A DNA stretch of 50,047 nucleotides from a virus (IMGVR_UViG_3300035698_019371:1-50047), one strand, 5' to 3'. Positions 16,574 through 25,584 are shown, numbered from the stretch's first letter. The notes: generated by a model not told the origin, from the letters alone. Program-made: numbers and translations.

Positions 16574-18385
16574 TTATTTAGCTTGACCACGTTGAGGCTT
16601 TTTAGTTGTTTCTTTGAGTGTAGTTTCTGTAGCTTGTTCCCGCTCCTCCACTCCTTCTCGTGCAGGTTCGCCTGAAAGGTCTTCTACACCACGAGCGGCT
16701 GGCCTCTCAAGTCCTTCTTTACCGGCTGTTTGTGCCTTTAGAATCCGTGCTGCTCTATCTGCATGGTCTTTACGGGCTTGCAGATACGCATTTTCTGGGA
16801 AACCAAGAGCCATAGAGGCGTCTTGTTCACCGACAAGACCCGCTTCTTTAGACCTGATGATAATATCAGGATTGCTAGTAGTGTAATTAGCTCCATCAAT
16901 CTCATCAAAAATTTGGTCCATTGTTTCAACGTTAACTTTTCCGCCAAGTAATGATGTTACAATATCCTTGGCAAGTTCTTTTTTAACAGTAACGCCGGGA
17001 ACAGTAAACATTAACTCAGAAAGTTCTGATGCTTCTTTAATACGATCCTTATCAGTCTTTAGACTATACCGATCCGGATACTTGATTGTTGCAACTTTTC
17101 GTTTCTTTATTTGTCGCTCTTCATACGCGGCCCAGTGATCAGTAATTTTTCGTTCGGCACTTTCTAAAACTAATCCTAGATACGATAACCCGGCTTCTAA
17201 TCCTTGGTCACTCATTTTCATAGCTTCAGCAGAAGTTACTCGCCTACCTACTTTATTTTGAACTGCCAAATTTACAAGTTTACGAATATCATCTTCAAGT
17301 TTTTCTTGGAGTTTCAAAGATGCTTCTAGTGGTTCTGGTGACGGGTGAATAAATGCTGGGCGTTCAGCTTTAATATCATAAAACCGTCCATGTGTAGGTC
17401 CTACTCGCATATCCCGACTCATTGATCTTTGCCCACCTGCCATAGCAGTCCCATCAGGATTAGCACCATGTTTTAAGTGGTCGCCAACGGCTCGCATATC
17501 TTGTTGCTCAGTATAAAATGGGAAGTTGGCTTTTAATGCATAGGAAACATCACTTGAAGTCAGATTAAGTAATGCAGATTGATGTTTTACAACATCTTTT
17601 AAGAGGCTGTCACCAATATCTAATAAAACAAATGGAATACGTCGTAGAGCAAGGATTATAGGCTCAGCAATACCTTGTGCGTTACCAACTGCATCGATAG
17701 GAGACCCCTCTGAATTATAAAACTGTGCGCGGACAAAACCATCATCCTTATCAACCCAAAGTAATCGATATCGTTCATATTCGCCACTTGGTAGCTCGAT
17801 AGCACTAAGTTGTTCGGGCGCAATATAATCTAACCCTTTGTCACGTAATAATAATGCTTGAAATTCTAGTGGGTTTTCAGGTTGTGTGCAAGACCATGAA
17901 AGAATATCTTCTATATTATACCGATATAAGTACGGTCGTACACCATTTACATCAGCTAATGTTTCACCACGAGTTCTCGGAGCATCAATAAATATGCCAA
18001 CTTTTCCCATTACAAGTAATTCTGTTAAAACATTAACGCCCATAAAGGCATTCATGCTTGTTCCCCGCATATCAATGCCGCCTAGCTCACCTGCAACAGC
18101 TTTCTTATAATCGGCACTACCATTTTTACGAATAACATCACGCATCCGTTGAAAAATAGAGTTTCGGATATCATTTACAGCGGCTTTAGCATATGTTGGA
18201 GTTGGGGTAATTTCCATACGCGAATAGAAATCCTCATCAGATTCACGTTCTGTGAATTTTCGCAGATTATTTTGAACAAAATAATCACCGCCTTCGTAAC
18301 ATTCTCGCCACTCGTCCCAATAACCCATAGAGTAAGCAATAGAAGGGTGCCTCGCATCAATTACCCTAAAATTCGTATTGTCCAT
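16574..18385 (-). CDS. Portal protein (DUF4055-like)
   Basis: This 603-residue protein starts at ATG 18385, 31 bases after the terminase stop. The N-terminal third (YYDEW-like YWDEWRECYEGGDYFV, then RNSIFQRMRDVIRKNGSADY) and the segment ELLVMGKVGIFIDAPRTRGE agree with the DUF4055 group of portal proteins. A long C-terminal helical region (SAEAMKMSDQGLEAGLSYLG) would form the stem and crown. The C terminus is low-complexity, rich in Glu, Thr, Lys and Arg. It forms the dodecameric DNA channel at one capsid vertex. Confidence 0.85.
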   Translation of the reverse strand: MDNTNFRVIDARHPSIAYSMGYWDEWRECYEGGDYFVQNNLRKFTERESDEDFYSRMEITPTPTYAKAAVNDIRNSIFQRMRDVIRKNGSADYKKAVAGELGGIDMRGTSMNAFMGVNVLTELLVMGKVGIFIDAPRTRGETLADVNGVRPYLYRYNIEDILSWSCTQPENPLEFQALLLRDKGLDYIAPEQLSAIELPSGEYERYRLLWVDKDDGFVRAQFYNSEGSPIDAVGNAQGIAEPIILALRRIPFVLLDIGDSLLKDVVKHQSALLNLTSSDVSYALKANFPFYTEQQDMRAVGDHLKHGANPDGTAMAGGQRSMSRDMRVGPTHGRFYDIKAERPAFIHPSPEPLEASLKLQEKLEDDIRKLVNLAVQNKVGRRVTSAEAMKMSDQGLEAGLSYLGLVLESAERKITDHWAAYEERQIKKRKVATIKYPDRYSLKTDKDRIKEASELSELMFTVPGVTVKKELAKDIVTSLLGGKVNVETMDQIFDEIDGANYTTSNPDIIIRSKEAGLVGEQDASMALGFPENAYLQARKDHADRAARILKAQTAGKEGLERPAARGVEDLSGEPAREGVEEREQATETTLKETTKKPQRGQAK

Positions 18386-18416
18386 TATTTTCTCTCCACT
18401 ATGTCATTTCTACTAC

Positions 18417-20087
18417 TTATAAGAAACGACCAATATTCCGGCCGGTAACAATAGACGCTGCTAATGGTAATGCAATCTCAGCATAATTCAAAGCATGAGC
18501 CATATGATCAGCCCCAGTCGTCAGATACGCAGCCTTGGGATTACCGTTTTCATCTTTTTCATACGTTCTTACGATATTTTTCATGTGTTCGCGAAATTCA
18601 AAGCTAACATCACCTGGTAACTGAATCCGATCGCTATGATAACGTCCAAGTGTAGCATCTAACCAATTTGTACGGTCTACGGTAGCAATAGGAGCGCCCT
18701 CGTCCTCCTCAGATATTGAAACTTCTTTCCCGCTCTGGCCTCGTCGATATCTACATAGATGAACATATCCTGCAAATCTACGGGCAAATCGCCTAGCATC
18801 ATTAATTTGCGGGTCTGCATCAATAACACAGCCCATTATTTGCCATTCCCGCATTAACCTATCAAGTTCCTCAAATGTATCGCCTGGAACTTTTCCTTCC
18901 CATAATACCTTAGCAAATGATGCAGCATTAATGTCGTATCCGTAGTCATCAAAGAAATATTCAACTATAACTACATGATGCACTTTTCCTTGATCAACTC
19001 CCATTGTTACCATTCTCTGTCCGCCAACAGTTGGACGAGTAGCTTGATCATTTTTTGAGTAGTTTGCTATACTGGTTTCAAGCTCTGCATCTGATACTTG
19101 CCCGCCGTCAGGTATAAATGGCATGCCAAGTTTAGAATTATGGAATTCACAATGGGCAGCTTCATCTCCTAAACCACGAAAATAAGCTAGTACAATTTCT
19201 CTTGGCGTGACAGTAGAAGAGTATAACTGATTTATATACCAAGAACGGTGACTGTTATCGGTGTCTACTGTTGGATGCCACTCTCCCTGTGCTAACCAAG
19301 TAGGTTTATCTTCATGATCTAATTTATGCTGGCACTCTTTGCATTTTATATAACTTTCCTTTATTCGCGGATCAGTTATAACATCCCCTACAATTTCCAT
19401 ACACTCAGGCCATAGTAATTCTGTTAATTTGCTACAATGTGGACACTTAAAGATAAAATGCTCTTGCGTACCTTGCATATATAGCTTGTGAATCCCATAC
19501 TTTGGTACTGTGGGTGTTGAAATTGCCCAAACCGATTTGTCCACATGGCCTGACAGACGCTCTAAAGCAAGCCAGATTTGCTTTTGATCCATCACATCTA
19601 CTTCATCTAAAATTAAGGCTGAAACTGGAATTGATCTTAAATTTGAATCACTTCTGCTTCCTCTGATATAAAGAGTTATACCACCAGCCTGTTTCAAAGC
19701 AATTGTATTAGTATCTGTAAAAATTTGCTTTAAGTAAGGGCTATAGAGTAAAGCTACATTAAATCTACCTCTTACAAAATCACTAGCACTCTTTTCAGTT
19801 GGGAGAACATACAAAACATCCTTTTTTAATACATCAATCATATAAAATGCAATGTTAATAGCAACTTCCGTTATGCCCATTTGAGCAGCTTTCATAGCTG
19901 TATTAAATTCAGCTTTTGAGTCATGTATATCTCTGACCCATGGATGATATTTATAGCCATAAGGCCCTGCAAAATCGCCACCCATTACACGACGATGAGA
20001 CGCCCATCGGGAGCATTGGTTAAGCGTGCGGCTTTTCAGCCCTTCTGCAATAGCTTCACTAAGTGTTATTAAAAGGTCACTACTCAT
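18417..20087 (-). CDS. terL: Terminase large subunit (GpA-like)
   Basis: A 556-residue protein with the signatures of the GpA family of packaging ATPase-nucleases. The adenine/Walker A region is the variant KAAQMGITEVAIN (residues ~66-78). Walker B is ALILDEVDVMD. A zinc knuckle follows (FKCPHCSKLTELLW with YIKCKECQHK), a hallmark of GpA-like terminases. The nuclease half starts with MVTMGVDQGKVHHVV and has CVIDADPQIND and a late acidic/His segment (GADHMAHALNYAE). It cuts concatemeric DNA and pumps it through the portal encoded next. Confidence 0.92.
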   Translation of the reverse strand: MSSDLLITLSEAIAEGLKSRTLNQCSRWASHRRVMGGDFAGPYGYKYHPWVRDIHDSKAEFNTAMKAAQMGITEVAINIAFYMIDVLKKDVLYVLPTEKSASDFVRGRFNVALLYSPYLKQIFTDTNTIALKQAGGITLYIRGSRSDSNLRSIPVSALILDEVDVMDQKQIWLALERLSGHVDKSVWAISTPTVPKYGIHKLYMQGTQEHFIFKCPHCSKLTELLWPECMEIVGDVITDPRIKESYIKCKECQHKLDHEDKPTWLAQGEWHPTVDTDNSHRSWYINQLYSSTVTPREIVLAYFRGLGDEAAHCEFHNSKLGMPFIPDGGQVSDAELETSIANYSKNDQATRPTVGGQRMVTMGVDQGKVHHVVIVEYFFDDYGYDINAASFAKVLWEGKVPGDTFEELDRLMREWQIMGCVIDADPQINDARRFARRFAGYVHLCRYRRGQSGKEVSISEEDEGAPIATVDRTNWLDATLGRYHSDRIQLPGDVSFEFREHMKNIVRTYEKDENGNPKAAYLTTGADHMAHALNYAEIALPLAASIVTGRNIGRFL

Positions 20088-20107
20088 TAGCCTTCATACC
20101 ATTAAGT

Positions 20108-20551
20108 TCAATGTCCAAAGCAGGGGGAAGATTCCTTCCTGACGGGAACCTCTGCGCAGATATATTCATGCAGTCGTGACGAAAATGGAACCGCTGACAA
20201 AACTTCCTCTTCCTTGTCCTCTCCCTTTTCCTCTCCCTTTTCCTCTTCCTCTCCCTTTTCCTTTTCCTCTTCCTCTACCTTTTCCTCTTCCTCTTGTCTA
20301 AGGCAGGTAAGTTGATTTAATAACTCTTCATCATACACTCGCCATAAGCCGTCTACCCACATCTTTGCTGTTATAGGGTGATTCCCCTCATCCAACCCCA
20401 CTAATACTATGGCAAGAATGTCTTCCTTTTCACCGGGGAAGGTAATCATTTCAGCTTCAGCGGTCGAAGATTGGCCTAACACATTACCGTTACTGTAGAA
20501 TACCTTGGCAGTATAAGTTGGATAGTGCCGTATTGGATTTTTTATTAACAT
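20108..20551 (-). CDS. Unknown acidic protein with Glu/Lys-rich run, terminase-adjacent
   Basis: This 147-residue protein starts at ATG 20551, two codons after and in frame with the previous gene's TAG. Residues 1-80 form a compact beta-rich domain (YTAKVFYSNGNVLGQSSTAE, ILAIVLVGLDEGNHPITAKM). Residues ~85-120 are an almost pure Glu/Lys/Gly run encoded by a purine-only repeat. The last 30 residues return to normal composition. It ends in TGA. Sitting just upstream of the large terminase it could be a small terminase or accessory, but no HTH is evident. No function can be assigned. Confidence 0.55.
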   Translation of the reverse strand: MLIKNPIRHYPTYTAKVFYSNGNVLGQSSTAEAEMITFPGEKEDILAIVLVGLDEGNHPITAKMWVDGLWRVYDEELLNQLTCLRQEEEEKVEEEEKEKGEEEEKGEEKGEDKEEEVLSAVPFSSRLHEYICAEVPVRKESSPCFGH

Positions 20552-20554
20552 TAT

Positions 20555-20962
20555 CTAGTCCTCTTCCCCTTCTTTTTCTTGTTGTTTTGACGGAGACGAG
20601 TCCCACTTTTTGAGGCGACTTTCCGACCGTTTGCTCCGGCATTTGATACAATTGTTCCTTTTTTGCTCCACCACGGGTTTAATGGGCGTAAGTATTGGGA
20701 GTAAGATTTGCAAAATCATAGTCCAATTCTCAAGAAACCAGCTTCCCGTCACTGTGAACGCTTCTTGTAAACTTCCCTTAGTTTTTTGAAGCCAGGGAGC
20801 GGTTGGCATTTTACCTTCTATGGCTGCTCGCCACTTCGCTACTACCTTAGCATCAAAGGAATCGGCAGCAATTCTCCGGTAGATACTTTGACCAAGTATA
20901 CCACGTCTACGTTGACGCCGGGCAACTCTCCGAACTTTTCGACCAAAATCAAAAGTAAGCAT
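20555..20962 (-). CDS. Unknown basic protein upstream of terminase
   Basis: A 135-residue protein starting at ATG 20962. The N terminus is strongly basic (RKVRRVARRQRRRG). A hydrophobic segment near residues 77-96 (WFLENWTMILQILLPILTPI) could be a membrane helix. The C terminus has a CIKC pair and a charged tail ending EEGEED-like. The stop TAG is followed in the same frame by ATA-ATG of the next gene. The protein may contact membrane or nucleic acid; no family is recognised. Confidence 0.5.
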   Translation of the reverse strand: MLTFDFGRKVRRVARRQRRRGILGQSIYRRIAADSFDAKVVAKWRAAIEGKMPTAPWLQKTKGSLQEAFTVTGSWFLENWTMILQILLPILTPIKPVVEQKRNNCIKCRSKRSESRLKKWDSSPSKQQEKEGEED

Positions 20963-20974
20963 TTATTCTGTCTC

Positions 20975-21283
20975 CTATGAGTCAATTTCATCTAGTGCTA
21001 AAAATAGTCGGGCTATTCCAAGTGAGGCTAAACTTGCAATTGTTACAACTCCGAACGACACTAAAATAAAGCGTCCTAATGGTATCAAGCCTAATCTCCA
21101 CCACACAACTCCAAACGCAAACCAATGACTCAAACAATATGGACAATGAATTAGTTCTTCCGCCCATCGGCCTAACTTTGACACTTGAGTCCTAAGATAC
21201 CCCATGACATTTGACTTAGAAATTGTCATAGTGATACTTGCAACAGCAAGACCGATCAGTAGCATCTCAAATAATAAAAACAT
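20975..21283 (-). CDS. DUF1360-like membrane protein
   Basis: This 102-residue protein starts at ATG 21283, which overlaps the previous stop. It has an N-terminal membrane segment (FEMLLIGLAVASITMTI), a central CPYCLSHWFAFGVVWW motif and a C-terminal membrane segment (LVSFGVVTIASLASLGIARL). A Cys-x2-Cys inside a CPYC(L)-x-x-W context is the signature of DUF1360, small membrane proteins of unknown role found in bacteria and phages. The gene lies next to a membrane-anchored thioredoxin-like gene, so a thiol-linked partnership is possible. Confidence 0.7.
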   Translation of the reverse strand: MFLLFEMLLIGLAVASITMTISKSNVMGYLRTQVSKLGRWAEELIHCPYCLSHWFAFGVVWWRLGLIPLGRFILVSFGVVTIASLASLGIARLFLALDEIDS

Positions 21284-21735
21284 TAGTAAATATCATAGTC
21301 ATTAGAGTCATCGTTATTTTTCTTCAAAGCTCCCCTAATCCGTGTTTCAATGCCCGCTTTATCTTCAGGATCAAATCCTATAATTCGTTGAACTTCTTCA
21401 TTATTAGTGTAAATAATAGCTGTTGGAAGAAGTGCAATTCTGTCTTCTTTAGCCTTTTTCCTGTTGATCATCATGTTAAGATAAAATACACTAAAACCCT
21501 CTTTCTCCAGTTTTTTGCCAATTGCTTCCATTTGAGGACATTTGACACACCACTCTGCTGTCCAGATAAGAAGATAGTTTGAAGGATAGTCTTCCTTTAC
21601 CATCTGATATTTAACCAATTGATTATCAACATCCTCAGACGCGCTAGGGCGATTAGTCTTGACAGTTGAAAAAGCCACAGCAATAGCAGTAATGGTATAA
21701 ATTGCTACTAATACAGTAATAATTAGTTGTTTCAT
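21283..21735 (-). CDS. Membrane-anchored thioredoxin-like protein
   Basis: A 150-residue protein starting at ATG 21735. Residues 4-24 (LIITVLVAIYTITAIAVAFS) are an uncleaved signal anchor or signal peptide. The thioredoxin fold follows: strand LLIWTAEWCVKC with the redox motif WCVKCP at residues ~61-66, FSVFYLNMM, and a cis-proline loop (IALLPTAIIYTNN), ending EVQRIIGFDPEDKAG. It is probably exported and catalyses disulfide exchange outside the cytoplasm. Its direct upstream neighbour is a secreted papain-like protease with many Cys residues, and its downstream neighbour has a CPYC motif. Confidence 0.85.
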   Translation of the reverse strand: MKQLIITVLVAIYTITAIAVAFSTVKTNRPSASEDVDNQLVKYQMVKEDYPSNYLLIWTAEWCVKCPQMEAIGKKLEKEGFSVFYLNMMINRKKAKEDRIALLPTAIIYTNNEEVQRIIGFDPEDKAGIETRIRGALKKNNDDSNDYDIY

Positions 21736-21741
21736 CGTATA

Positions 21742-23910
21742 TCACCAAATTTGATAGTTTGGAATTTTAACTCGTGGGTACCCGACATAACCGCTCAATG
21801 CGATGCTATCACCTTGCTCCATTGCGTACTCAATGACACTTGCGTCGACCCAGAAACTTCCTTTCGGCTGGCCATGACGGGTAGAGCCTCTAGCCCATCC
21901 TGAGCCCCAACTATTTTGAATTAATGCTCCAGGCCGCCTGTAATTATCATCAATACCAATAATTGCCATGGCATGGTTCCAAGGCCGGCGCGAGCGGCGG
22001 ATAAAACCATCTCTATTACGTCGCGTATAGAAGCCAGTACTACTACACATCGCTACTGGGTAACCATTGGCAACAGCATCTCTACACTCTTCCCAAGATC
22101 GAACAATCGAGCAAGTTTTTACTGGGTGCTCACGGCAAAGAGGCTCAAGATCATCTGGTACACCCTTCTTGCCAAGAATGCGTGCTGTGGTGCCACTATA
22201 TTTAGTATAGTCATACTTACCTAAGTAAGGTTGTCGAAGTAGAACGCCCCACTCTCTAACAAATTCAGATGCCCAAACTCCCATCGAACCATCGCCACTA
22301 ACTTTATTTTTGCCAACTTCAATACGCGACCCTGCGTAAATAATTTCAGTAGCACATTTTGCAACCCACCGTTCCGGCTGTTTACGCATAGCAATTCGTA
22401 CAGCAGTTAGCACATCAATACCAAGTCCGAAAGCATGGCCGACACAATTATGAACAGAATACCCATTTGCTATGAATGAATGATCATTTTCTACATCCAA
22501 ACAATAAACAGTTGTTGCAACTTTAGAGATTCTTGAAATTGATTGAAGCTTACGACTTGCCCCAAAATTTCCCCTCTGCTGTACTGGATAAATTCTATTA
22601 TTTACTCCAGGGTACAGTTTAGCAGTATCTGCAACATTAAAACAAATTGTATAAGCTTGAGCCCTATTCTCTTGTTGATTATTTACTTTTTTTATTACCG
22701 GTTCAAAATTACAATAATTAGCAAGGCGGCCCATACCTATAATTAAGTCACTTGAGACACTTACGCCTGAACATCTAGCACCTCTATTTTTTCTAGCACA
22801 CTTACAATTTTTTCGGCCATGGCAACTTCCATCGCCTTCAAGCCAGCCAAGCAAACATTCTAATTGTATCACTTTTGAGGCTGTTAAAATGTTAATAGGT
22901 ACTTTTTTCGTATAAGTATTGCCAGGTATTAGATGCTTAAAAAACATAGCAACTGCTTTATTTTGGCATCTTACATATTTTACAGTAGGTTTACTTGGTA
23001 CTGAATAAACGTTGCATTTAATGCCAAAAATTTGATGCATCGAGATTGCAATTCTATTAGCAAATTTCTCTTCTGTTGCCCCAAGATTAAAATCAACTTT
23101 GCACCATTGCCCTGGTTGACATTCAGTTCCATTCGCTCTACTGCAACCGCCCTCTGCTAAATAAGCTCCAATTATATAAGCTAAATTAGTGTCCAAATGA
23201 ATGTAACGGTTTACCCATTTTGAACTATTTTTTGCTCGTAACTTATCGTCTCGAATCTCGGCATCAGGACAAATATCCAATAAATCCCATGTCTTTTCTT
23301 TTGCAGGTCCACAGTATTTTTGAACAAAAACCTTATCATCTAGACTAAGAAGGTTGGCAGGTTTCCACTCACCTTCATTTACCCAAATTAAATGATCTGG
23401 TGTACAAACAATATCTTCAATACAACCTTTAGCTTGGAAACGAACCATACTTTTATTAAATGGTTTACGTATAGTTCGAGTAACTTTTTGTGGTACACCT
23501 AAATGACTTAAAACAAACTCACCAACTTTGATTCGTTCAATTTCCCTTCGGCTGCCATTAGCCATAGTCACCATTGTTCCAGCATAAAAACAATCACCAA
23601 TTGCCTGTTGATGTGAAATTAAAGGACCACCAGTAACCTCTTCAAAATACTTGTAAAGTAAAACTATTTTACCCTTGCCGGTGCCTCTAATTGCACCATT
23701 TTGCTGACTCAGAAATGGTTTTCGATTAACTGCTATAAAATTTTCACGCGCAGATAAATCATTGACCCAGCCACACTGTAGCGGTTGTTCTGTATTATCA
23801 TTAATCCCTAAAGGGGCCCCATAGCCAAAGCGGTTAAAATTTAACTGCTTGCTCAATAAGGGTACCCCTGCTGCTGCCAGGATTTGTTTTAACATATCAC
23901 GTCGGTTCAT
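21742..23910 (-). CDS. Papain-family (C1) cysteine protease interrupted by an intein
   Basis: The 722-residue precursor starts at ATG 23910. Residues 1-21 (MNRRDMLKQILAAAGVPLLS) form a twin-arginine-like export signal. The mature ~340-residue extein has a C1 peptidase core. The oxyanion Gln lies in HQQAIGDC, with the catalytic Cys at residue 489, six positions after that Gln once the intein is removed. The catalytic His is in RPWNHAMAIIG, and Asn in LIQNSWGSGW. The intein (residues 107-488) sits exactly before the catalytic Cys, so the protease is inactive until splicing. A secreted protease in a phage might process virion or host surface proteins; its target is unknown. Confidence 0.9.
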   Translation of the reverse strand: MNRRDMLKQILAAAGVPLLSKQLNFNRFGYGAPLGINDNTEQPLQCGWVNDLSARENFIAVNRKPFLSQQNGAIRGTGKGKIVLLYKYFEEVTGGPLISHQQAIGDCFYAGTMVTMANGSRREIERIKVGEFVLSHLGVPQKVTRTIRKPFNKSMVRFQAKGCIEDIVCTPDHLIWVNEGEWKPANLLSLDDKVFVQKYCGPAKEKTWDLLDICPDAEIRDDKLRAKNSSKWVNRYIHLDTNLAYIIGAYLAEGGCSRANGTECQPGQWCKVDFNLGATEEKFANRIAISMHQIFGIKCNVYSVPSKPTVKYVRCQNKAVAMFFKHLIPGNTYTKKVPINILTASKVIQLECLLGWLEGDGSCHGRKNCKCARKNRGARCSGVSVSSDLIIGMGRLANYCNFEPVIKKVNNQQENRAQAYTICFNVADTAKLYPGVNNRIYPVQQRGNFGASRKLQSISRISKVATTVYCLDVENDHSFIANGYSVHNCVGHAFGLGIDVLTAVRIAMRKQPERWVAKCATEIIYAGSRIEVGKNKVSGDGSMGVWASEFVREWGVLLRQPYLGKYDYTKYSGTTARILGKKGVPDDLEPLCREHPVKTCSIVRSWEECRDAVANGYPVAMCSSTGFYTRRNRDGFIRRSRRPWNHAMAIIGIDDNYRRPGALIQNSWGSGWARGSTRHGQPKGSFWVDASVIEYAMEQGDSIALSGYVGYPRVKIPNYQIW
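22447..23592 (-). other. LAGLIDADG-containing intein in the protease gene
   Basis: This 382-residue insertion starts with Cys (CFYAGTMVTMANG) and ends VHN before a Cys. Splicing block B is CTPDHLIWV with the conserved Thr and His. The two dodecapeptide motifs are IIGAYLAEGGC and LLGWLEGDGSC, so the homing endonuclease looks intact, with acidic catalytic residues in both. The C-terminal blocks are VYCLDVENDHSFIANGYSVH and N. The +1 residue is the protease's catalytic Cys, so intein chemistry and protease chemistry share one residue. Confidence 0.93.
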
Positions 23911-23927
23911 CTATGCACCCTTTCTGT

Positions 23928-24824
23928 TTAATTAAACAGTGACGCATAAGTTTGCAAGCTTTTAGCAACTTCTAACCATATAACTCGGTGCTGTTCAGGG
24001 GTAGAAAGTTTACCTTGATTAGCTAATGTCTTCATAGCTGTTTGAAACTCTTTTAATACTGGCAGCCATTTGATCAATGAGTTACCTAATGCGGCTCGAT
24101 TACCGTCCGCAGTAGCTTTAACAATATCATCAACTGTTTGCAAGTTACCTGCTTCAATCTGGTCAGCTATACTCTCAAAACTCATAGCCAACATGTCGGC
24201 CTCATCGTCTGTACACTTGTTAATTGAACACCAGTAAGGTATCCATTGACTTAGATCAGTGTTGCTGGCCGGTTTAGCTATATTAGGATACTCGCCAGGA
24301 CCAATAGGATCATCAGGGTCAACAGAGTCGTCGGGGTTATCAGGGTTGTTAGGGCCGTCAGGTTTAACTGCACCTGTAATAGTTATAGTATGAGTTGCAA
24401 CATCGACTGTGCCGTTATAAGCACATGCTATAATAAAGATATAGTCACCAGACTTACGAGCACTAAATACAGCAAGTTGCCCGTCCTGGTAAGCCTCAAA
24501 ATCCACTGTCTCAGGTATTTTAATCCATTTGAATGATTGTGCAACACTTTTAGATAAGTCAAATCGTATAAGCTCGCCAATTACAGCTTCTTCTGGAGCC
24601 ATAATTATAATTTGAGCAATTTGATCAGACTGTGCGGCGTCATCCGGGTCAGCGGCGCCGCGAATTTGTAATCTGGCCGCTTTTTCTGTTGTGGTTACAG
24701 TTGTGTTTACAGTTGAAGCCTTAGCTGGCTGCGATACTCTCATATAAGAGTTAATTAGCAGGCAAGAACTTACAATGACTGCAAGCACCATCGCGGCGGT
24801 TTGTAGTCTCTTCCAATTCCGCAT
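23928..24824 (-). CDS. Secreted/anchored protein with PKD-like domain
   Basis: This 298-residue protein starts at ATG 24824. Residues 8-27 (TAAMVLAVIVSSCLLINSYM) are a signal peptide or anchor. Residues ~70-150 form an Ig/PKD-like beta domain (IIIMAPEEAVIGELIRFDLS, SGDYIFIIACAYNGT). An Asp/Pro-rich linker (PDGPNNPDNPDDSVDPDDP) leads to a ~110-residue helical C-terminal domain (DDEADMLAMSFESIADQIEA). It lies 17 bases upstream of the secreted protease gene, so the two probably act together outside the cytoplasm or in the virion. The architecture is uncommon in phages. Confidence 0.65.
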   Translation of the reverse strand: MRNWKRLQTAAMVLAVIVSSCLLINSYMRVSQPAKASTVNTTVTTTEKAARLQIRGAADPDDAAQSDQIAQIIIMAPEEAVIGELIRFDLSKSVAQSFKWIKIPETVDFEAYQDGQLAVFSARKSGDYIFIIACAYNGTVDVATHTITITGAVKPDGPNNPDNPDDSVDPDDPIGPGEYPNIAKPASNTDLSQWIPYWCSINKCTDDEADMLAMSFESIADQIEAGNLQTVDDIVKATADGNRAALGNSLIKWLPVLKEFQTAMKTLANQGKLSTPEQHRVIWLEVAKSLQTYASLFN

Positions 24825-24834
24825 TTTTTAATCC

Positions 24835-25077
24835 TTAAAGAAAAATTCGCACTCTTGTAGATTTGCCGGGCCAACGAATCTGCATATTTACAAAGCAATC
24901 TTCACAAATATGACTACCTCCATATTTTACGATTTCACCACATTTGCAAATTGGCATGTCTTGTTGATCCGTTGACTCAGCTTCTAAAAGGCGGCCAGGA
25001 GGTAGGGGATTTGGCCGCCCCTTACTATTCTTACGCCGTTTATGGCGTCTTAGCATTCGCCTTAATCGTTGTGACAT
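24835..25077 (-). CDS. Small basic zinc-ribbon protein
   Basis: An 80-residue protein starting at ATG 25077. The N-terminal half is very basic (RLRRMLRRHKRRKNSKGRPN). The C-terminal half carries a probable zinc ribbon: CKCGEIVKYGGSHICEDC with two Cys pairs 15 residues apart. It probably binds nucleic acid. The adjacent genes also encode small basic proteins. Confidence 0.6.
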   Translation of the reverse strand: MSQRLRRMLRRHKRRKNSKGRPNPLPPGRLLEAESTDQQDMPICKCGEIVKYGGSHICEDCFVNMQIRWPGKSTRVRIFL

Positions 25078-25081
25078 TAAA

Positions 25082-25366
25082 TTAGTCTTGGTTAAAGATG
25101 CTACTTAAAGCTTCAATAAACTGCATAATAAGTTCAAGCAACATCATGATAAAAGTAATGTCAAAGCCAACAATATTGTCATCGACTCCTAAATCTTCGG
25201 CTGCGGCACAGAAAGCCATTTGCGCATCAGCATCACCAACACGCATCTTTTGTAGAAATGTGCCGACCCTGCAATCAAGATAATCTTTAGAAGCCTTTCG
25301 AGCCACTCTAATTGCTAAACGTCGTTGCCGCCTTACACTCATTCTAACACCTGTCTTAATGTTCAT
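25082..25366 (-). CDS. Small unknown protein with C-terminal hydrophobic helix
   Basis: The likely start is ATG 25366 (MNIKTGVRMSVRRQRR), 94 residues, because AGGGAGAAG precedes it; a longer frame overlaps the upstream gene. The N terminus is basic, the middle helical and Ala-rich (DADAQMAFCAAAEDLG), and the C terminus strongly hydrophobic (ITFIMMLLELIMQFIEALSS), which could be a membrane or amphipathic helix. It might be a small virion or lysis-related protein. No family is recognised. Confidence 0.55.
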   Translation of the reverse strand: MNIKTGVRMSVRRQRRLAIRVARKASKDYLDCRVGTFLQKMRVGDADAQMAFCAAAEDLGVDDNIVGFDITFIMMLLELIMQFIEALSSIFNQD

Positions 25367-25389
25367 TTCACTTCTCCCTTTTGTTGAGT

Positions 25390-25581
25390 TTAACCCTGTG
25401 CAATACGTGTCAGGGTTTTTGCTAATGCACACCGCTTTTGAGCTAACGGTGACAATTTCCCCTTTGGCTGAGCACAAAATGCTCGCCAAGTAGTGAATCC
25501 AGCTTGCTTTGCCATATTAGTTAATGCGCCTTCTTTTATGTCGGCAGCTTGAATCCACTTTTTTGATTTCTTTTTAGCCAT
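25390..25581 (-). CDS. Small basic protein of unknown function
   Basis: A 63-residue protein starting at ATG 25581 (MAKKKSKKWIQAADIKEGAL). The segment KEGALTNMAKQAGFTTWRAF resembles short basic proteins often found in phage genomes next to structural or membrane genes. It contains one Cys-rich short stretch and no membrane segment. It lies immediately after the fibre-associated gene. No function is assigned. Confidence 0.6.
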   Translation of the reverse strand: MAKKKSKKWIQAADIKEGALTNMAKQAGFTTWRAFCAQPKGKLSPLAQKRCALAKTLTRIAQG

Positions 25582-25584
25582 AAT

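Noticed and set aside
21735-21744. Protease-thioredoxin fusion by readthrough of TGA
   Set aside because: The two genes are in the same frame, but the thioredoxin-like protein has its own ATG and a complete signal anchor, so separate genes are simpler.
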